This document shows positions 39,236-48,765 of a DNA stretch of 64,000 bases, in pieces. The stretch spans positions 1 to 64,000 of the forward strand of contig NZ_FOTK01000025.1 of assembly GCF_900114535.1 (NCBI RefSeq), in the 5' to 3' direction. The stretch comes from Methylobacterium pseudosasicola. Its GTDB lineage: Bacteria; Pseudomonadota; Alphaproteobacteria; Rhizobiales; Beijerinckiaceae. The stretch's first letter is position 1. The number at the start of each line of letters is the position of its first letter. The position numbers and the translations under genes were made by a program. Under the pieces are notes generated by a model. The model saw only the letters and a list, made by a program, of their open reading frames with translations, had not been told where the DNA came from and searched no databases.

Positions 39236-40522
39236 TCAGGTCGCCGTGAATTCGAACTCCGCGTTGATAGCCTTCCAGTCGTTGTAATACGGCGCGTAGG
39301 TGGCCGGTATGTTGTACGGCGCACAGCGGCGCACCGCCCGGAGCGCGGCTTGCGCGATCGACTGGTCCACCGAACTGGAACCGCCCCGCATGATCCGCGG
39401 CTCGGTGCTGAGGGAGCCGTTCGGGTTCAGGCGGATGTCGAGCACCGGCAGCACCACGCCCTGGGCGGCGCCGGGGGGCGCCGAGTAGCAGCGCTCGATC
39501 TGCTGCTGCAGCAGCCCGACCAGGGCGTCGCGCAGGGACGGCGACAGGCGCTGCGCGGTGCCGGTGGCGGCGCCCAGGGCCGCCACCTTCTGCACCGTGT
39601 GGCCGGTGGCGCCGGTGGATTGCGACGGCGCCTTCGAGGCCAGCATCGAGCGGATGTCGCCGGCGTTGAACTTGTCGGCGAGCTCGGCCTGCTTGCGCGC
39701 CTTGGCCTCGCCATCGGCCTTGGCCTTCGCGTCCGCCATCGCCTTGGCTTTCGCCTTGGCGGCGGCCTCGGCCTTGGCGGCGGCTTCCGCCTTTTCGTGC
39801 GCGGCCTTGGCCTCGGCCATCTCCTTCTGACGCTCGGCTTCCGCCTCGGCCTTGGCTTCCGCGGCCTTCCGGGCGGCTTCCCGCGCGGCCTCGGCCTTGG
39901 CGGCATCCGCTTTGGCCTTGGCTTCGGCCTTCGCGGCCGCAGCCGCCGCTTCAGCCTCCTGCCGCTCGATCAGCTTGTCGAGTTGCTCGCGCTTCTCGGC
40001 TTCGGCCTTCGCGGCCGCCTTCGCCTCGGCCTTGGCCGCCGCAGCCTTCTCGGCGGCAGCCGCCTTGTCGGCCGCGGCTTTCTCGGCAGCTTTCTCCGCG
40101 GCCTTGGCGGCAGCCTTCTCGGCCTCGCGCTTCTCCTCGGCGGCCTTGGCGGCTTTCGCCACTTCCTGTGGATCCGGCTCGGCGCGCAGAGGCATCTCCT
40201 CCGCGTTGGCGAGCTTCATCTCGGCCGTGCGCTTGGGCGCGGTCGGCGCGTCGGTCTTGGCGTTCTCGGGCTCGCGATCCTCGACCTTCTCGGCCTGACG
40301 ATCGGCCCGCGGCTGGGCGTTCGGCATCGGCTTGTCGGCCTGGCGCTCGCCCTTGGTGATCTCGGAGAACTGGTTCTCGGTGATCACCTCGACGGGCACG
40401 CCCTCCTGCGCCTCGGGCAGGGCTGGGGCCGCCACGCTGAACAGCGCGAAGGCGAGCAGCGCGACGTGGGTGCCGGCGGAGATCCAGACACCCGGTTCCT
40501 TGCGGTCGAAGTGGAACTCCAC
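39236..40522 (-). CDS. tolA: Tol-Pal system protein TolA
   Basis: A 428-residue inner-membrane protein spanning the periplasm. One helix (VWISAGTHVALLAFALFSVA) near the N-terminus anchors it to TolQR. A long Ala/Lys/Glu helix (residues about 110-290, repeated AKAEAxAKAEAxK) crosses the periplasm. The C-terminal domain (LVGLLQQQIERCYSAPPGA, IRLNPNGSLSTEP) is TonB/TolA-like and has two Cys. Low-complexity sequence makes length variable. Transcribed 10 bases after tolR. Confidence 0.92.
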   Translation of the reverse strand: MEFHFDRKEPGVWISAGTHVALLAFALFSVAAPALPEAQEGVPVEVITENQFSEITKGERQADKPMPNAQPRADRQAEKVEDREPENAKTDAPTAPKRTAEMKLANAEEMPLRAEPDPQEVAKAAKAAEEKREAEKAAAKAAEKAAEKAAADKAAAAEKAAAAKAEAKAAAKAEAEKREQLDKLIERQEAEAAAAAAKAEAKAKADAAKAEAAREAARKAAEAKAEAEAERQKEMAEAKAAHEKAEAAAKAEAAAKAKAKAMADAKAKADGEAKARKQAELADKFNAGDIRSMLASKAPSQSTGATGHTVQKVAALGAATGTAQRLSPSLRDALVGLLQQQIERCYSAPPGAAQGVVLPVLDIRLNPNGSLSTEPRIMRGGSSSVDQSIAQAALRAVRRCAPYNIPATYAPYYNDWKAINAEFEFTAT

Positions 40523-40532
40523 GGTTCAGACC

Positions 40533-40979
40533 CTACTGATGCTCAGGCTCGGTCACGAGGGCGACCTTCTTGAAGCCGCCGCCGGTCACGATCGCCATCA
40601 CCTGCGCGACGCGGCCGTAATCGACCCGCTTGTCGCCGCGCACGAACACGCGCTCCTCGGTGCCGGTCTTGGCGGTCTCGAGCAGCTTCGGGATAATCGT
40701 CTCGTCGGTCAGCTCGTCCTCGCCGAGGAAGACCTGGCCGGTCTGGCGGATCGAGATCGTCACCGGCTTCACATCGGAATTGAGCGGCGAGGCCTTCGAC
40801 TGCGGCAGGTCGAGGGGCACCCCCACCGTCATCATCGGCGCCGCGACCATGAAGATGATCAGGAGCACCAGCACGACGTCGATGAACGGCGTCATGTTGA
40901 TCTCGTTGATCGGGCCGCCGCGCCGGCCCCTGCGCCGCCGCCTTTTGCCGCCGTGGGATGCCCCCGCCGCCATGCTCAT
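40533..40979 (-). CDS. tolR: Tol-Pal system protein TolR (ExbD family)
   Basis: A 148-residue inner-membrane protein with one helix. The conserved segment NEINMTPFIDVVLVLLIIFMV contains the proton-channel Asp (PFIDVVLVLLI). A basic N-terminus (KRRRRRGRRGG) faces the cytosol, and the periplasmic domain carries QVFLGEDELTDE and VFVRGDKRVDYGRV. Together with TolQ it uses the proton gradient to energise TolA. Confidence 0.94.
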   Translation of the reverse strand: MSMAAGASHGGKRRRRRGRRGGPINEINMTPFIDVVLVLLIIFMVAAPMMTVGVPLDLPQSKASPLNSDVKPVTISIRQTGQVFLGEDELTDETIIPKLLETAKTGTEERVFVRGDKRVDYGRVAQVMAIVTGGGFKKVALVTEPEHQ

Positions 40980-41004
40980 GGATGGATCTCCTGGATCGGC
41001 GCGG

Positions 41005-41721
<717 letters not shown>

Positions 41722-42040
41722 CCGTCGAGGTCTCCTGCTCCGGATCGCGATGCGCCGGGCGAGGCCCGCGTCCGCCGGATCCGTGAGCGATATCAATGCT
41801 ATCGTCCGCGAATCTGTCGAAAGTAAGGGCCGTCTTCGCGCCGAAACACGGCGATATCGCACCGACTCCGTTAAGGGCGCGACAGGGTTAAGGATCGGTT
41901 TCGATCCGGGCGATCCCAAGGCATTCCGAAGTATCGGTCATGCGGCCTCCCCGGGGAGGCTGGACCTCGCGAAACCGACGCCCTTATTCTCGGGCCATCA
42001 GAGTGCCGCGCGCACCGCGAGTCTCAGTACAGGAAGCGCC
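41722..42040. other. Divergent promoter region between tolQ and aldolase gene
   Basis: About 320 bases. It holds a direct repeat GTTAAGG at 41870-41876 and 41887-41893 (17 bases apart) and a GACTC methylation site at 41864-41868. No gene is seen. The repeats could be a regulator site for either gene. Confidence 0.4.
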
Positions 42041-42829
42041 ATGACCCTGCCCGTCCCGAGCCTTCACGGCCTGCTGCCCGCCGAGCCCGCCCGATTCCTG
42101 GGCTGGTCCTGTATCGCCGACCCGGCCATCGCCGGCGCCCTGGCACGGTCGGGCTTCGACGCCGTGCTCCTCGACCAGCAGCACGGCGCCCACGATTACC
42201 ATTCGTGCTGCGCGGCGATTACCGAGGTGGCGCTCGCCGGCAAGCCCAGCCTGGTCCGCATTCCGGTCGGCGACTTCGCCATGGCGTCGCGGATGCTCGA
42301 TGCCGGCGCCTCAGGCATCGTCGCGCCGATGATCAACAGCGTGGCCGACGCGCAGGCGCTGGCCGCCGCCACCAAATACCCGCCGGTCGGTCAGCGGAGC
42401 TGGGGCCCGGACCGCGCCATGTGGATGTCGGGCCAGAGCGACGCGACCGAGTTCCTCGCGGGCGCCAACGCCCGGGCGCTGACCATCGCCATGTGCGAGA
42501 CCTCGGAGGCGATCGACGCGCTGGAGCCGATCCTGGCCCTGCCGGGCATCGACGGCATCCTGGTCGGCCCCGCCGACCTGTCGATCGCGCTCTCCAAGGG
42601 CACGGCCATCGACCCGTCCGGCGCGGCGGTCTCCGCCGCCCTCGGCGAGATCGTGCGCAAGACTAGGGCTGCCGGCAAGCTGCCCTGCGCCTTCTCGCCG
42701 TCGCCCCTGCGGGCCCGGGAGATGGTCGGCATGGGCTTTCAGCTGGTCTCGGTGGAGTACGACGCGATGACCATCGTCAACGCCTTCGCCAAGCTCCTGC
42801 GCGACGCCGACCCGTCGCGGGTCGCTTAA
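42041..42829 (+). CDS. HpcH/HpaI aldolase family protein
   Basis: A 262-residue class II aldolase that should cleave or form a 2-keto-3-deoxy or 4-hydroxy-2-oxo acid. Motifs: GFDAVLLDQQHGAHDY (catalytic His), LVRIPVGDFAMASRMLDAGASGIVAPMINS (metal and substrate), YPPVGQRSWGPDRAM, and GIDGILVGPADLSIALS. The AGGAAG at 42031 fits the ATG at 42041. The gene sits on the plus strand inside the minus-strand ybgC-tolQ interval and overlaps the ybgC stop by 4 bases. Confidence 0.9.
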   Translation: MTLPVPSLHGLLPAEPARFLGWSCIADPAIAGALARSGFDAVLLDQQHGAHDYHSCCAAITEVALAGKPSLVRIPVGDFAMASRMLDAGASGIVAPMINSVADAQALAAATKYPPVGQRSWGPDRAMWMSGQSDATEFLAGANARALTIAMCETSEAIDALEPILALPGIDGILVGPADLSIALSKGTAIDPSGAAVSAALGEIVRKTRAAGKLPCAFSPSPLRAREMVGMGFQLVSVEYDAMTIVNAFAKLLRDADPSRVA

Positions 42830-43275
42830 GCTCCGCTAGGCGCCAGCAGTCGCCGCAGGGCCTCCGGGAGGCGGATGGCGCGGCCGTCGCGCACGCAGGC
42901 GACCGTGACCTCCGCGGCGACGAGCAGTTCGTCGCCCCGGCGGACCTCCTGGGCGAGTTGCATCGAGGCGCCCCGCAGCTGCTGCGTGCGGGTGACGATG
43001 GTGAGCTGATCGTCCATGCGGGCGGGGCGGATGAAATCGAGGGTCATGCGCCTGACCACGAAGACGAGGCCGCGCGCCTCCCGGTGCAGATCGGACTGGT
43101 CGCCGGCCAGGCCCCGCAGCAACTCGGTCCGGCCGCGCTCCAGGAAGCGCAGATAGCTCGCGTGGTAGACGAAGCCCGAGAAGTCGGTGTCCTCGTAATA
43201 GACCCGCACGGCCAGCCGATGGGGGTCGGCCACATCGCCCGTCGGCGTAGCGTCGGAAGAGTTCGGTCCGCTCAT
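42826..43275 (-). CDS. ybgC: Acyl-CoA thioesterase YbgC
   Basis: A 149-residue hotdog-fold thioesterase. The catalytic Asp lies in VYYEDTDFSGFVYHASYLRF, followed by FLERGRTELLRGL and VVRRMTLDFIRPARMDDQLTI. YbgC proteins hydrolyse acyl-CoA or acyl-ACP and are encoded with tolQ in most proteobacteria, where they are linked to phospholipid metabolism at the envelope. Here about 1.1 kb and the opposite-strand aldolase gene separate it from tolQ. Confidence 0.93.
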   Translation of the reverse strand: MSGPNSSDATPTGDVADPHRLAVRVYYEDTDFSGFVYHASYLRFLERGRTELLRGLAGDQSDLHREARGLVFVVRRMTLDFIRPARMDDQLTIVTRTQQLRGASMQLAQEVRRGDELLVAAEVTVACVRDGRAIRLPEALRRLLAPSGA

Positions 43276-43349
43276 CGGCGTCGATTAGTTCATGGTGCAG
43301 AGGCGGGGAAACCCACTCGTTGCGGCTCGGCCTTGGGCCCGACACGACA

Positions 43350-43371
43350 AGGGCCGCCCTGGGGCGGCCCT
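43350..43371. terminator. Terminator hairpin after the DUF4142 gene
   Basis: AGGGCCGCCC / GGGCGGCCCT pair over 10 bp with a 2-base loop between the DUF4142 gene and ybgC (minus strand). On the minus strand it is followed by TGTCGTGT, so T enrichment is weak. Confidence 0.6.
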
Positions 43372-43396
43372 CGCATGATCAGGTCTGGGCTGAAGA

Positions 43397-44125
43397 TCAG
43401 CCGCCGATGCGGGCGGCCAGGCTCGCCGAGTGGGCGTGCTCGTCGGCGATGTAGGGCAGCGCCTCGGTGGCAAAGCGACGGCCCTGGGCGCTGTCGCCCT
43501 GCTTGGCGTAGGCGTCGTAGAGCGCCAGGGTCTGGGCGTCGGACCGGGCCTGCTGGTCGATATAGGCCCGGTCGAAGGACCGGCCGTTCGGGGCCGACTG
43601 GAGCTGCGCCAGACGGGCCTGACCACGCTCGCCGAGGGCGACGCGACGGCCCGGCTCGGTCGGGCTGTTGTCGACGATGCCAACCGCGCCCAGCGCGCCG
43701 CCGACGATGTTGGTGCCGAGATTGGCCGCGATGGTCACCGGCGCCAGCACGAAGCCAACCGGGTTGCTCAGATCGGTCTGGATGCCCTGGTTGTCCGAGA
43801 CCACCGTGCCGTTGCGCGAGAGCGAGGTGTTCGCCGGCAGCAGCGCGTCGGTGGTGGCCTTACGCTCGACCAGGACGCGGTTGGCGTAGTTGCGGACCCG
43901 CGGGTTGCGCGAACGCTGCAGCGCGATGCGGCTCGCCTCGATGCTGGTGGCATCCGAACGCAGCGCCTCGGCGCGGAACGCGGGGGTCTCGGTGGCGGCG
44001 GCGCCGACGCCCTGCTGCTGGTTGGCGAAGGGCAGGATGCGGATCGGCAGCGCGTCCTGGGCGAAAGCCGGCGTGGTGAGCGCAGCAGCGGAAAGGCCGA
44101 GGACGGCGAGCGTGATTCTGGTCAT
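43397..44125 (-). CDS. DUF4142 domain-containing exported protein
   Basis: A 242-residue exported protein with a signal peptide ending AFAQD. The helical DUF4142 pattern appears in two parts: AEALRSDATSIEASRIALQR / VRNYANRVLVERKATTDAL and FDRAYIDQQARSDAQTLALY / FATEALPYIADEHAHSASL, separated by a roughly 65-residue insert rich in Gly and hydrophobic residues. DUF4142 proteins are ferritin-like helical bundles of unknown role, often stress-linked. The gene sits between ruvB and ybgC. Confidence 0.85.
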   Translation of the reverse strand: MTRITLAVLGLSAAALTTPAFAQDALPIRILPFANQQQGVGAAATETPAFRAEALRSDATSIEASRIALQRSRNPRVRNYANRVLVERKATTDALLPANTSLSRNGTVVSDNQGIQTDLSNPVGFVLAPVTIAANLGTNIVGGALGAVGIVDNSPTEPGRRVALGERGQARLAQLQSAPNGRSFDRAYIDQQARSDAQTLALYDAYAKQGDSAQGRRFATEALPYIADEHAHSASLAARIGG

Positions 44126-44494
44126 GCGGAAAGATAATCCTTGGTGTTCTTAGTCAGGTACCGAAGATCTGCCGAGTTCCAAAGATCAAGCCTTTGGTTC
44201 CGGCGATCTCGCCAGCGCCGGGTAAACTTGGCTCTGTCGCAACCACAACTGCCACGTCTGCGCGCTGTTCCAGGTTCGGGATCGCGTTTGCGTGAAGAGA
44301 TCAATCCCCACAAACCACGTGAAGCTCGGCTATACTATCGAGACGTTTACTGAAAAACGCAGTTTCGACAGTCGGTTGCAGGCTCTTCAACGCATGCGCG
44401 ATCCGGCGCCAGATAGGCCTGCGACGCCTCTCAGCCATGACCGAGGCAGAAGCCTGCCCTGTCGCAACCGCATGATGGTCCGCGGTTCGCGGGT
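44126..44494. other. Intergenic region between ruvB and the DUF4142 gene
   Basis: About 370 bases past the ruvB stop. Base composition from 44140 to 44360 is closer to neutral than in flanking genes, suggesting inserted or decayed DNA. I see no gene I can name. Confidence 0.4.
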
Positions 44495-45544
44495 TCAGGC
44501 GCTCTCGCCGTCGTCGAACAGGCCGTCCTGCTCCCGCCGTGGCTCGGCGAAGCCCATGTGCCGGAAGGCGTGCTTGGTGAGCACCCGGCCGCGCGGGGTG
44601 CGCTGCACGAAGCCGCGCTGGATCAGATACGGCTCGATGATGTCCTCGATGGCGTCGCGCGGCTCGGAGAGCGCCGCCCCGATCGTCTCGATTCCCACCG
44701 GGCCGCCGCCGAACGAGGTGGCGATCAGGGTCAGGTACTTGCGGTCCATCACGTCGAGGCCGACCGAATCCACGTCGAGCAGCTTCAGCGCCCGGTCGGC
44801 GATGGCCCGCGTCACCGTCTCGGCCTCGGCCACCACGGCGAAGTCGCGCACCCGGCGCAGCAGCCGGCCGGCGATGCGCGGCGTGCCGCGCGCCCGGCGG
44901 GCGATCTCGTTGGCGCCCTCCGGCGACATGCCGAGCCCGAGCACCCGGGCGCCGCGGGCCACGATCTTCTCCAGCTCGTCGATCTCGTAGAATTCGAGCC
45001 GGATCGGGATGCCGAACCGGTCGCGCAGCGGCGTCGTCAGCAGCCCCGCCCGGGTCGTCGCCCCGACCAGGGTGAATTTCGGCAGTTCGATCTTGACCGA
45101 GCGCGCCGCCGGCCCCTCGCCGATGATCAGGTCGAGCTGGTAATCCTCCATGGCCGGGTAGAGGATTTCCTCCACCGCCGGGTTGAGGCGGTGGATCTCG
45201 TCGATGAAGAGCACGTCGCGCTCTTCGAGATTGGTCAGCTGCGCGGCGAGGTCGCCGGCCTTGGCGATGACCGGGCCGGAGGTCGAGCGGAAGTTCACCC
45301 CGAGTTCCCGCGCCACGATCTGGGCCAGCGTGGTCTTGCCCAGGCCCGGCGGCCCCACGAACAGCACGTGGTCGAGGGCTTGGCCGGTCATCTTGGCCGC
45401 CTCGATGAAGATCTGCATGTTGGCGCGCGCCGCCTTCTGCCCGATGAACTCGGCCAGGCTCAGCGGCCGGATCGTCTGGTCCACGTCCTCGGCGCGCTTC
45501 TCCGGCGTGAGGAGGACGTTGGTCGGGGGCTTCGGCTTGCTCAT
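44495..45544 (-). CDS. ruvB: Holliday junction branch migration helicase RuvB
   Basis: A 349-residue AAA+ motor. Walker A LFVGPPGLGKTTLAQ, Walker B VLFIDEIHRLNP, sensor GATTRAGLLTTPLRDRFGI, and the winged-helix C-terminal part IEPYLIQRGFVQRTPRGR are all present. With RuvA it moves Holliday junctions during recombination repair. ruvC and ruvA, usually just upstream, are not in the window on this side. Start ATG at 45544 gives the normal length. Confidence 0.96.
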   Translation of the reverse strand: MSKPKPPTNVLLTPEKRAEDVDQTIRPLSLAEFIGQKAARANMQIFIEAAKMTGQALDHVLFVGPPGLGKTTLAQIVARELGVNFRSTSGPVIAKAGDLAAQLTNLEERDVLFIDEIHRLNPAVEEILYPAMEDYQLDLIIGEGPAARSVKIELPKFTLVGATTRAGLLTTPLRDRFGIPIRLEFYEIDELEKIVARGARVLGLGMSPEGANEIARRARGTPRIAGRLLRRVRDFAVVAEAETVTRAIADRALKLLDVDSVGLDVMDRKYLTLIATSFGGGPVGIETIGAALSEPRDAIEDIIEPYLIQRGFVQRTPRGRVLTKHAFRHMGFAEPRREQDGLFDDGESA

Positions 45545-45800
45545 GGACCTTCGCTCGTGGACCGGCCCGCCCGGACCGCTGGTTGAGGGTCCACGGGAGA
45601 CATCGCGTCCGGGCCGCTTCTCCTAATACGCGGCGCCTGCGAAGTCTAAGCGCGTCGCCCGCCCCGTGCCGCAGCACACCGTCACGCCCGCCGGCCGGGG
45701 GGTGGCGTGCCGAGAACCGCCGCAATCGATGAAACCGAATTGCTGCGCCGCGCATTCCACTGGCGAGACCGCAAACTCGGCCGCAGGGCACGCTTCCACC

Positions 45801-46040
45801 ATGACCATCCGATCGACCGCAGCCGGCGCGGCCAGCGCCCTTTTGCTCATCGCCAGCCTGGCAGCCGCCCAGGCCGCCCCTGGCGCGACCGAGACCAAGG
45901 TGGCCGAGGCCGCCCCGCAGCAGGTCCACCCGGTGGCCGCCGTCGAGCGCGACGACGATGCGAGCTGCAGCCGCGCGCGGCGGCGCCTGTGGATCGAGGG
46001 CGAGGGCTGGGTGGTCCGCCGAATCACGACCTGCCGCTGA
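45801..46040 (+). CDS. Small exported protein, function unknown
   Basis: A 79-residue product from the ATG at 45801. MTIRSTAAGAASALLLIASL begins a signal peptide ending AAQA. The mature part has DDDASCSRARRRLWIEGEGW followed by VVRRITTCR, giving two Cys that could pair. Longer in-frame starts exist upstream but hide the signal peptide. No family recognised. Confidence 0.55.
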   Translation: MTIRSTAAGAASALLLIASLAAAQAAPGATETKVAEAAPQQVHPVAAVERDDDASCSRARRRLWIEGEGWVVRRITTCR

Positions 46041-46164
46041 AGCTGTGGGGGAGGGCGCCCATACGCAGTCCGCGCGGCTAGCGACCCGGAACGGCCGGTG
46101 ATCGTGTCGGTTGCCCAGGATCGTTCCTGACGCGTTCCTCCCGTCAAGTCTCGGAGCCGGCCGC

Positions 46165-46545
46165 ATGATCTCCCGGACATTGCTCACGCTCTCTGCCCTC
46201 TTCCTGGCCGCGCCGGCCTCTGCGCAGGGCGTCTATCCCTACGGCCCGGTGACGACGGGCGGGGCCGATTTCGCCGGCCCGTTCGTGCGCGGCACCTATA
46301 TCGGCGCGCCTCTGACCCGGGTGCCGCGGCCGACCGAGATCGTGCCGTCGGCCTGGAGCTACGGCACCTACGGGATCCCGACCGTCACCGGCATTGCCGC
46401 GTCGCCGGCCCAGCAGCCGAGCATCACGGTCATCAACGCCACCGGTCCGGCGCCCCGGCCCACGCGCGAGCGCCGGACCGAACGGGTCGTGGACAGCTAC
46501 GCCGCGGGCCCGCAAATCATCACGGTCCAGGTTCCCCGCCGCTGA
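46165..46545 (+). CDS. Hypothetical exported protein
   Basis: A 126-residue product with a signal peptide ending PASAQ and a mature part rich in Gly, Thr, Pro and Tyr (YPYGPVTTGGADFAGPFVRG, WSYGTYGIPTVTG). No Cys and no known domain. It converges on the next gene with a 26-base overlap at the 3' ends. Confidence 0.6.
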   Translation: MISRTLLTLSALFLAAPASAQGVYPYGPVTTGGADFAGPFVRGTYIGAPLTRVPRPTEIVPSAWSYGTYGIPTVTGIAASPAQQPSITVINATGPAPRPTRERRTERVVDSYAAGPQIITVQVPRR

Positions 46546-46873
46546 GCGACGCGAACCAGTCGGCATAGGGTGTGTTCCGGACGAGGTGCCGGTTCAGGTC
46601 CGGCGCGCCGTCGTCCCACCAGACCGGGCCGCGCTCGCCAAGCCCCGTCTTCGCCGCATCGACCTCGGCCCGGGCGGCCTTCATCGCCGCGGCGGCCTCC
46701 GGCTCGTCCGCCCGCTCCGCGGCCTTGGCCGCCTTCACCGCCCGGCGCCCATCCATCAGCCGCTGCACCAGGGCCGCGCGGCGCTCCGGCGTGAGACCGG
46801 GATCGGCCCGGCGCCACAGGCGCCCACGGACGACGATGTAGCGCAAGTCGGGCGTGGTGATGACCTCGCTCAT
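46520..46873 (-). CDS. Conserved hypothetical protein
   Basis: A 117-residue soluble protein. The start TPDLRYIVVRGRLWRRADPG, an Ala-rich helix in the middle, and the ending WWDDGAPDLNRHLVRNTPYADW look conserved, but I can name no family or function. Its 3' end overlaps the preceding convergent gene. Confidence 0.65.
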   Translation of the reverse strand: MSEVITTPDLRYIVVRGRLWRRADPGLTPERRAALVQRLMDGRRAVKAAKAAERADEPEAAAAMKAARAEVDAAKTGLGERGPVWWDDGAPDLNRHLVRNTPYADWFASLSGGEPGP

Positions 46874-46950
46874 GCTGGAATTCGGCTCCGCCGTTGGGTC
46901 GAAGTTAAGTCTTGTGGTGCAGTTAGTGGCTGTCGGGTCCGGGTCATGCC

Positions 46951-47847
46951 ATGCAGATCGTTATCGTCGATTCGAGCCGCGTCGTGCTGCAGATCATCGC
47001 CTCGCTGATCGAGCCGCGCGGCCACGACGTGCACGCCTTCACGGATTCCGCGCAGGCCCTGCAATTCCTCTCGGCGACCCCCTCGGTCCGGGTCCTGATC
47101 ACCAGCGTCGAGGTCCGGCCGCTCTGCGGGCTCGAACTCTGCTGGGCCGCCCGCCTCCTCGCGGAGGAACGCCGGCCGCTGCATGTCATCACCATGTCGT
47201 CCGCCCGCAACGTCCGCAGCCTCGCCGAGGCCCTCGACAGCGGCGCCGACGACTTCATCGAGAAACCGCCGAGCGCCGAGGAGCTGAACGCTCGGCTGCG
47301 CGCGGCCGAGCGCCTGATCACCATGCAGGAGGCGCTGATCCGGCTGGCCGAGACCGATCCGCTCACCGGCGCCTACAACCGGCGCGCCTTCTTCGACCGG
47401 GCCCGCCTGGCCGCCGAGCAGGGTGGCCGCCCGGGCCGGATCTCGGCGATCCTGGCCGATATCGACCATTTCAAACGGATCAACGACGAGCACGGCCACG
47501 ATGTCGGCGACCGCGCCATCCAGGCCGTGGCCGAGCTGATCGCCGGCGACGGCATCGGCGGCCGCCTGGGCGGGGAGGAATTCGGCCTCGTCCTGCCGGG
47601 CTGCGATCTCACCGAGGCGATCGCCCGGGCCGAGCGCCTGCGCGAGAGCGTCCAGGCGCTGCGCATCCGCGGCAACAAACATGCGATCGGCCTGACCTGC
47701 AGCTTCGGCGTCAGCACCTGGATCGAGGGCGACGACGTCCACGCCCTGATCAAGCGGGCCGACATCGCGCTCTATGCCGCCAAGGGCGGCGGCCGCAACC
47801 GCGTCGTGCCGTACCAGAGCGATGCCGGCTTGGCTGTCGCAAGCTGA
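46951..47847 (+). CDS. REC-GGDEF protein (putative diguanylate cyclase)
   Basis: A 298-residue protein. The N-terminal receiver-like domain has the acidic residue in IVIVDSSR (D7) and Lys105 (FIEKP), but the phosphoacceptor position reads VLITSVEV with Ser52 instead of Asp. The C-terminal GGDEF domain keeps DPLTGAYNRRAFF, LADIDHFKRINDEHGHDVGD and GGEEF (207-211), so it should make cyclic-di-GMP. The inhibitory RxxD site is missing. It is PleD-like in part but lacks PleD's two REC domains. A LuxR-type regulator gene follows. Confidence 0.85.
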   Translation: MQIVIVDSSRVVLQIIASLIEPRGHDVHAFTDSAQALQFLSATPSVRVLITSVEVRPLCGLELCWAARLLAEERRPLHVITMSSARNVRSLAEALDSGADDFIEKPPSAEELNARLRAAERLITMQEALIRLAETDPLTGAYNRRAFFDRARLAAEQGGRPGRISAILADIDHFKRINDEHGHDVGDRAIQAVAELIAGDGIGGRLGGEEFGLVLPGCDLTEAIARAERLRESVQALRIRGNKHAIGLTCSFGVSTWIEGDDVHALIKRADIALYAAKGGGRNRVVPYQSDAGLAVAS

Positions 47848-48061
47848 GATGGCCAAGCCGCCCCAGCTTGGCACGATGCGGCACAGTATGGTTACGGGCT
47901 TCGCCCCAGACTGGCACACCACTTCGCGGTGCGACGACAGAAATCGACTGAATCCGCGAAAATAAAGCTTAATATTCGCCCCAAACCCATGGAACGGATC
48001 TTGGAACTACGCATCCGATCCCGGCCCCTTTGTATCGCCGGGAGACGAAAGGTGCGAGGTC

Positions 48062-48730
48062 ATGAGTACGGCCGTTGGCGTCCTGATCCTGGATGAACCG
48101 CAGGACCTGAGCGCGACTGTTCGCGCCACTCTGGAGCATATGCCGGAGTTTCACACGATCGGCCTGGAAGACCTGGACCAGGCGGATGCCGGGCCCGCGG
48201 TGGCGCTGATCTTCCTCGACGAGATCCGGCTGGCGGATGGGATCGCACGCCTGGTCGGCCTGAAGGAGCGGCAGCCGAACCTGCGCACGCTCGTGGCCTT
48301 CGGGGCGCTCACCGCCGACGATCTGCGGGCGCTGCTGGCGGCGGGGGCCGATGCCTTCGTGGCACGCTCGAAATCGCCGCGGGAACTGGGCGCGGCCCTG
48401 TTGGCGCTGGCCGAGGGCTCGGACTGCCTCGTGCCGCCGGAACAGCAGGCCGTAAACCCGGCGGAGCAGGGCGACAGCCTCGGGCTCACCCCGCGCGAGG
48501 CGGAGGTGCTGCGCTTCCTCAGCTCGGGCTTCAGCAACAAGGAGGTGGCCCGCCGCCTCGCGCTCAGCGTTCGGACGGTAGAGACCCACCGACTCAACCT
48601 GCGCCGCAAGACCCAGACCGGGCGGCTGAAGGATCTGGTCTCGCTGGCGCGCCAGCTCGGGCTGGCCCCGGTGGTCGACAGCGAGCAGAACCGGCGCGGC
48701 GGCGGCTCCGGCAACCAGTCCCGGCACTGA
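48062..48730 (+). CDS. LuxR-family response regulator
   Basis: A 222-residue protein. The N-terminal part resembles a receiver domain with a possible phosphoacceptor Asp in LIFLDEIRLADG and Lys in VARSKSPRELG. The C-terminal LuxR helix-turn-helix is clear: LTPREAEVLRFLSSGFSNKE and RRLALSVRTVETHRLNLRRK. No histidine kinase is adjacent. It follows the REC-GGDEF gene by 214 bases, and the two could serve one pathway. Confidence 0.82.
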   Translation: MSTAVGVLILDEPQDLSATVRATLEHMPEFHTIGLEDLDQADAGPAVALIFLDEIRLADGIARLVGLKERQPNLRTLVAFGALTADDLRALLAAGADAFVARSKSPRELGAALLALAEGSDCLVPPEQQAVNPAEQGDSLGLTPREAEVLRFLSSGFSNKEVARRLALSVRTVETHRLNLRRKTQTGRLKDLVSLARQLGLAPVVDSEQNRRGGGSGNQSRH

Positions 48731-48765
48731 CCGGGAGATCGGGCAGCCCCGGCGGGGCTGCCCCC

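Noticed and set aside
39427..39906. Extra open frames within tolA
   Set aside because: They come from the Ala/Lys/Glu repeat region read in other frames; tolA itself explains the sequence.
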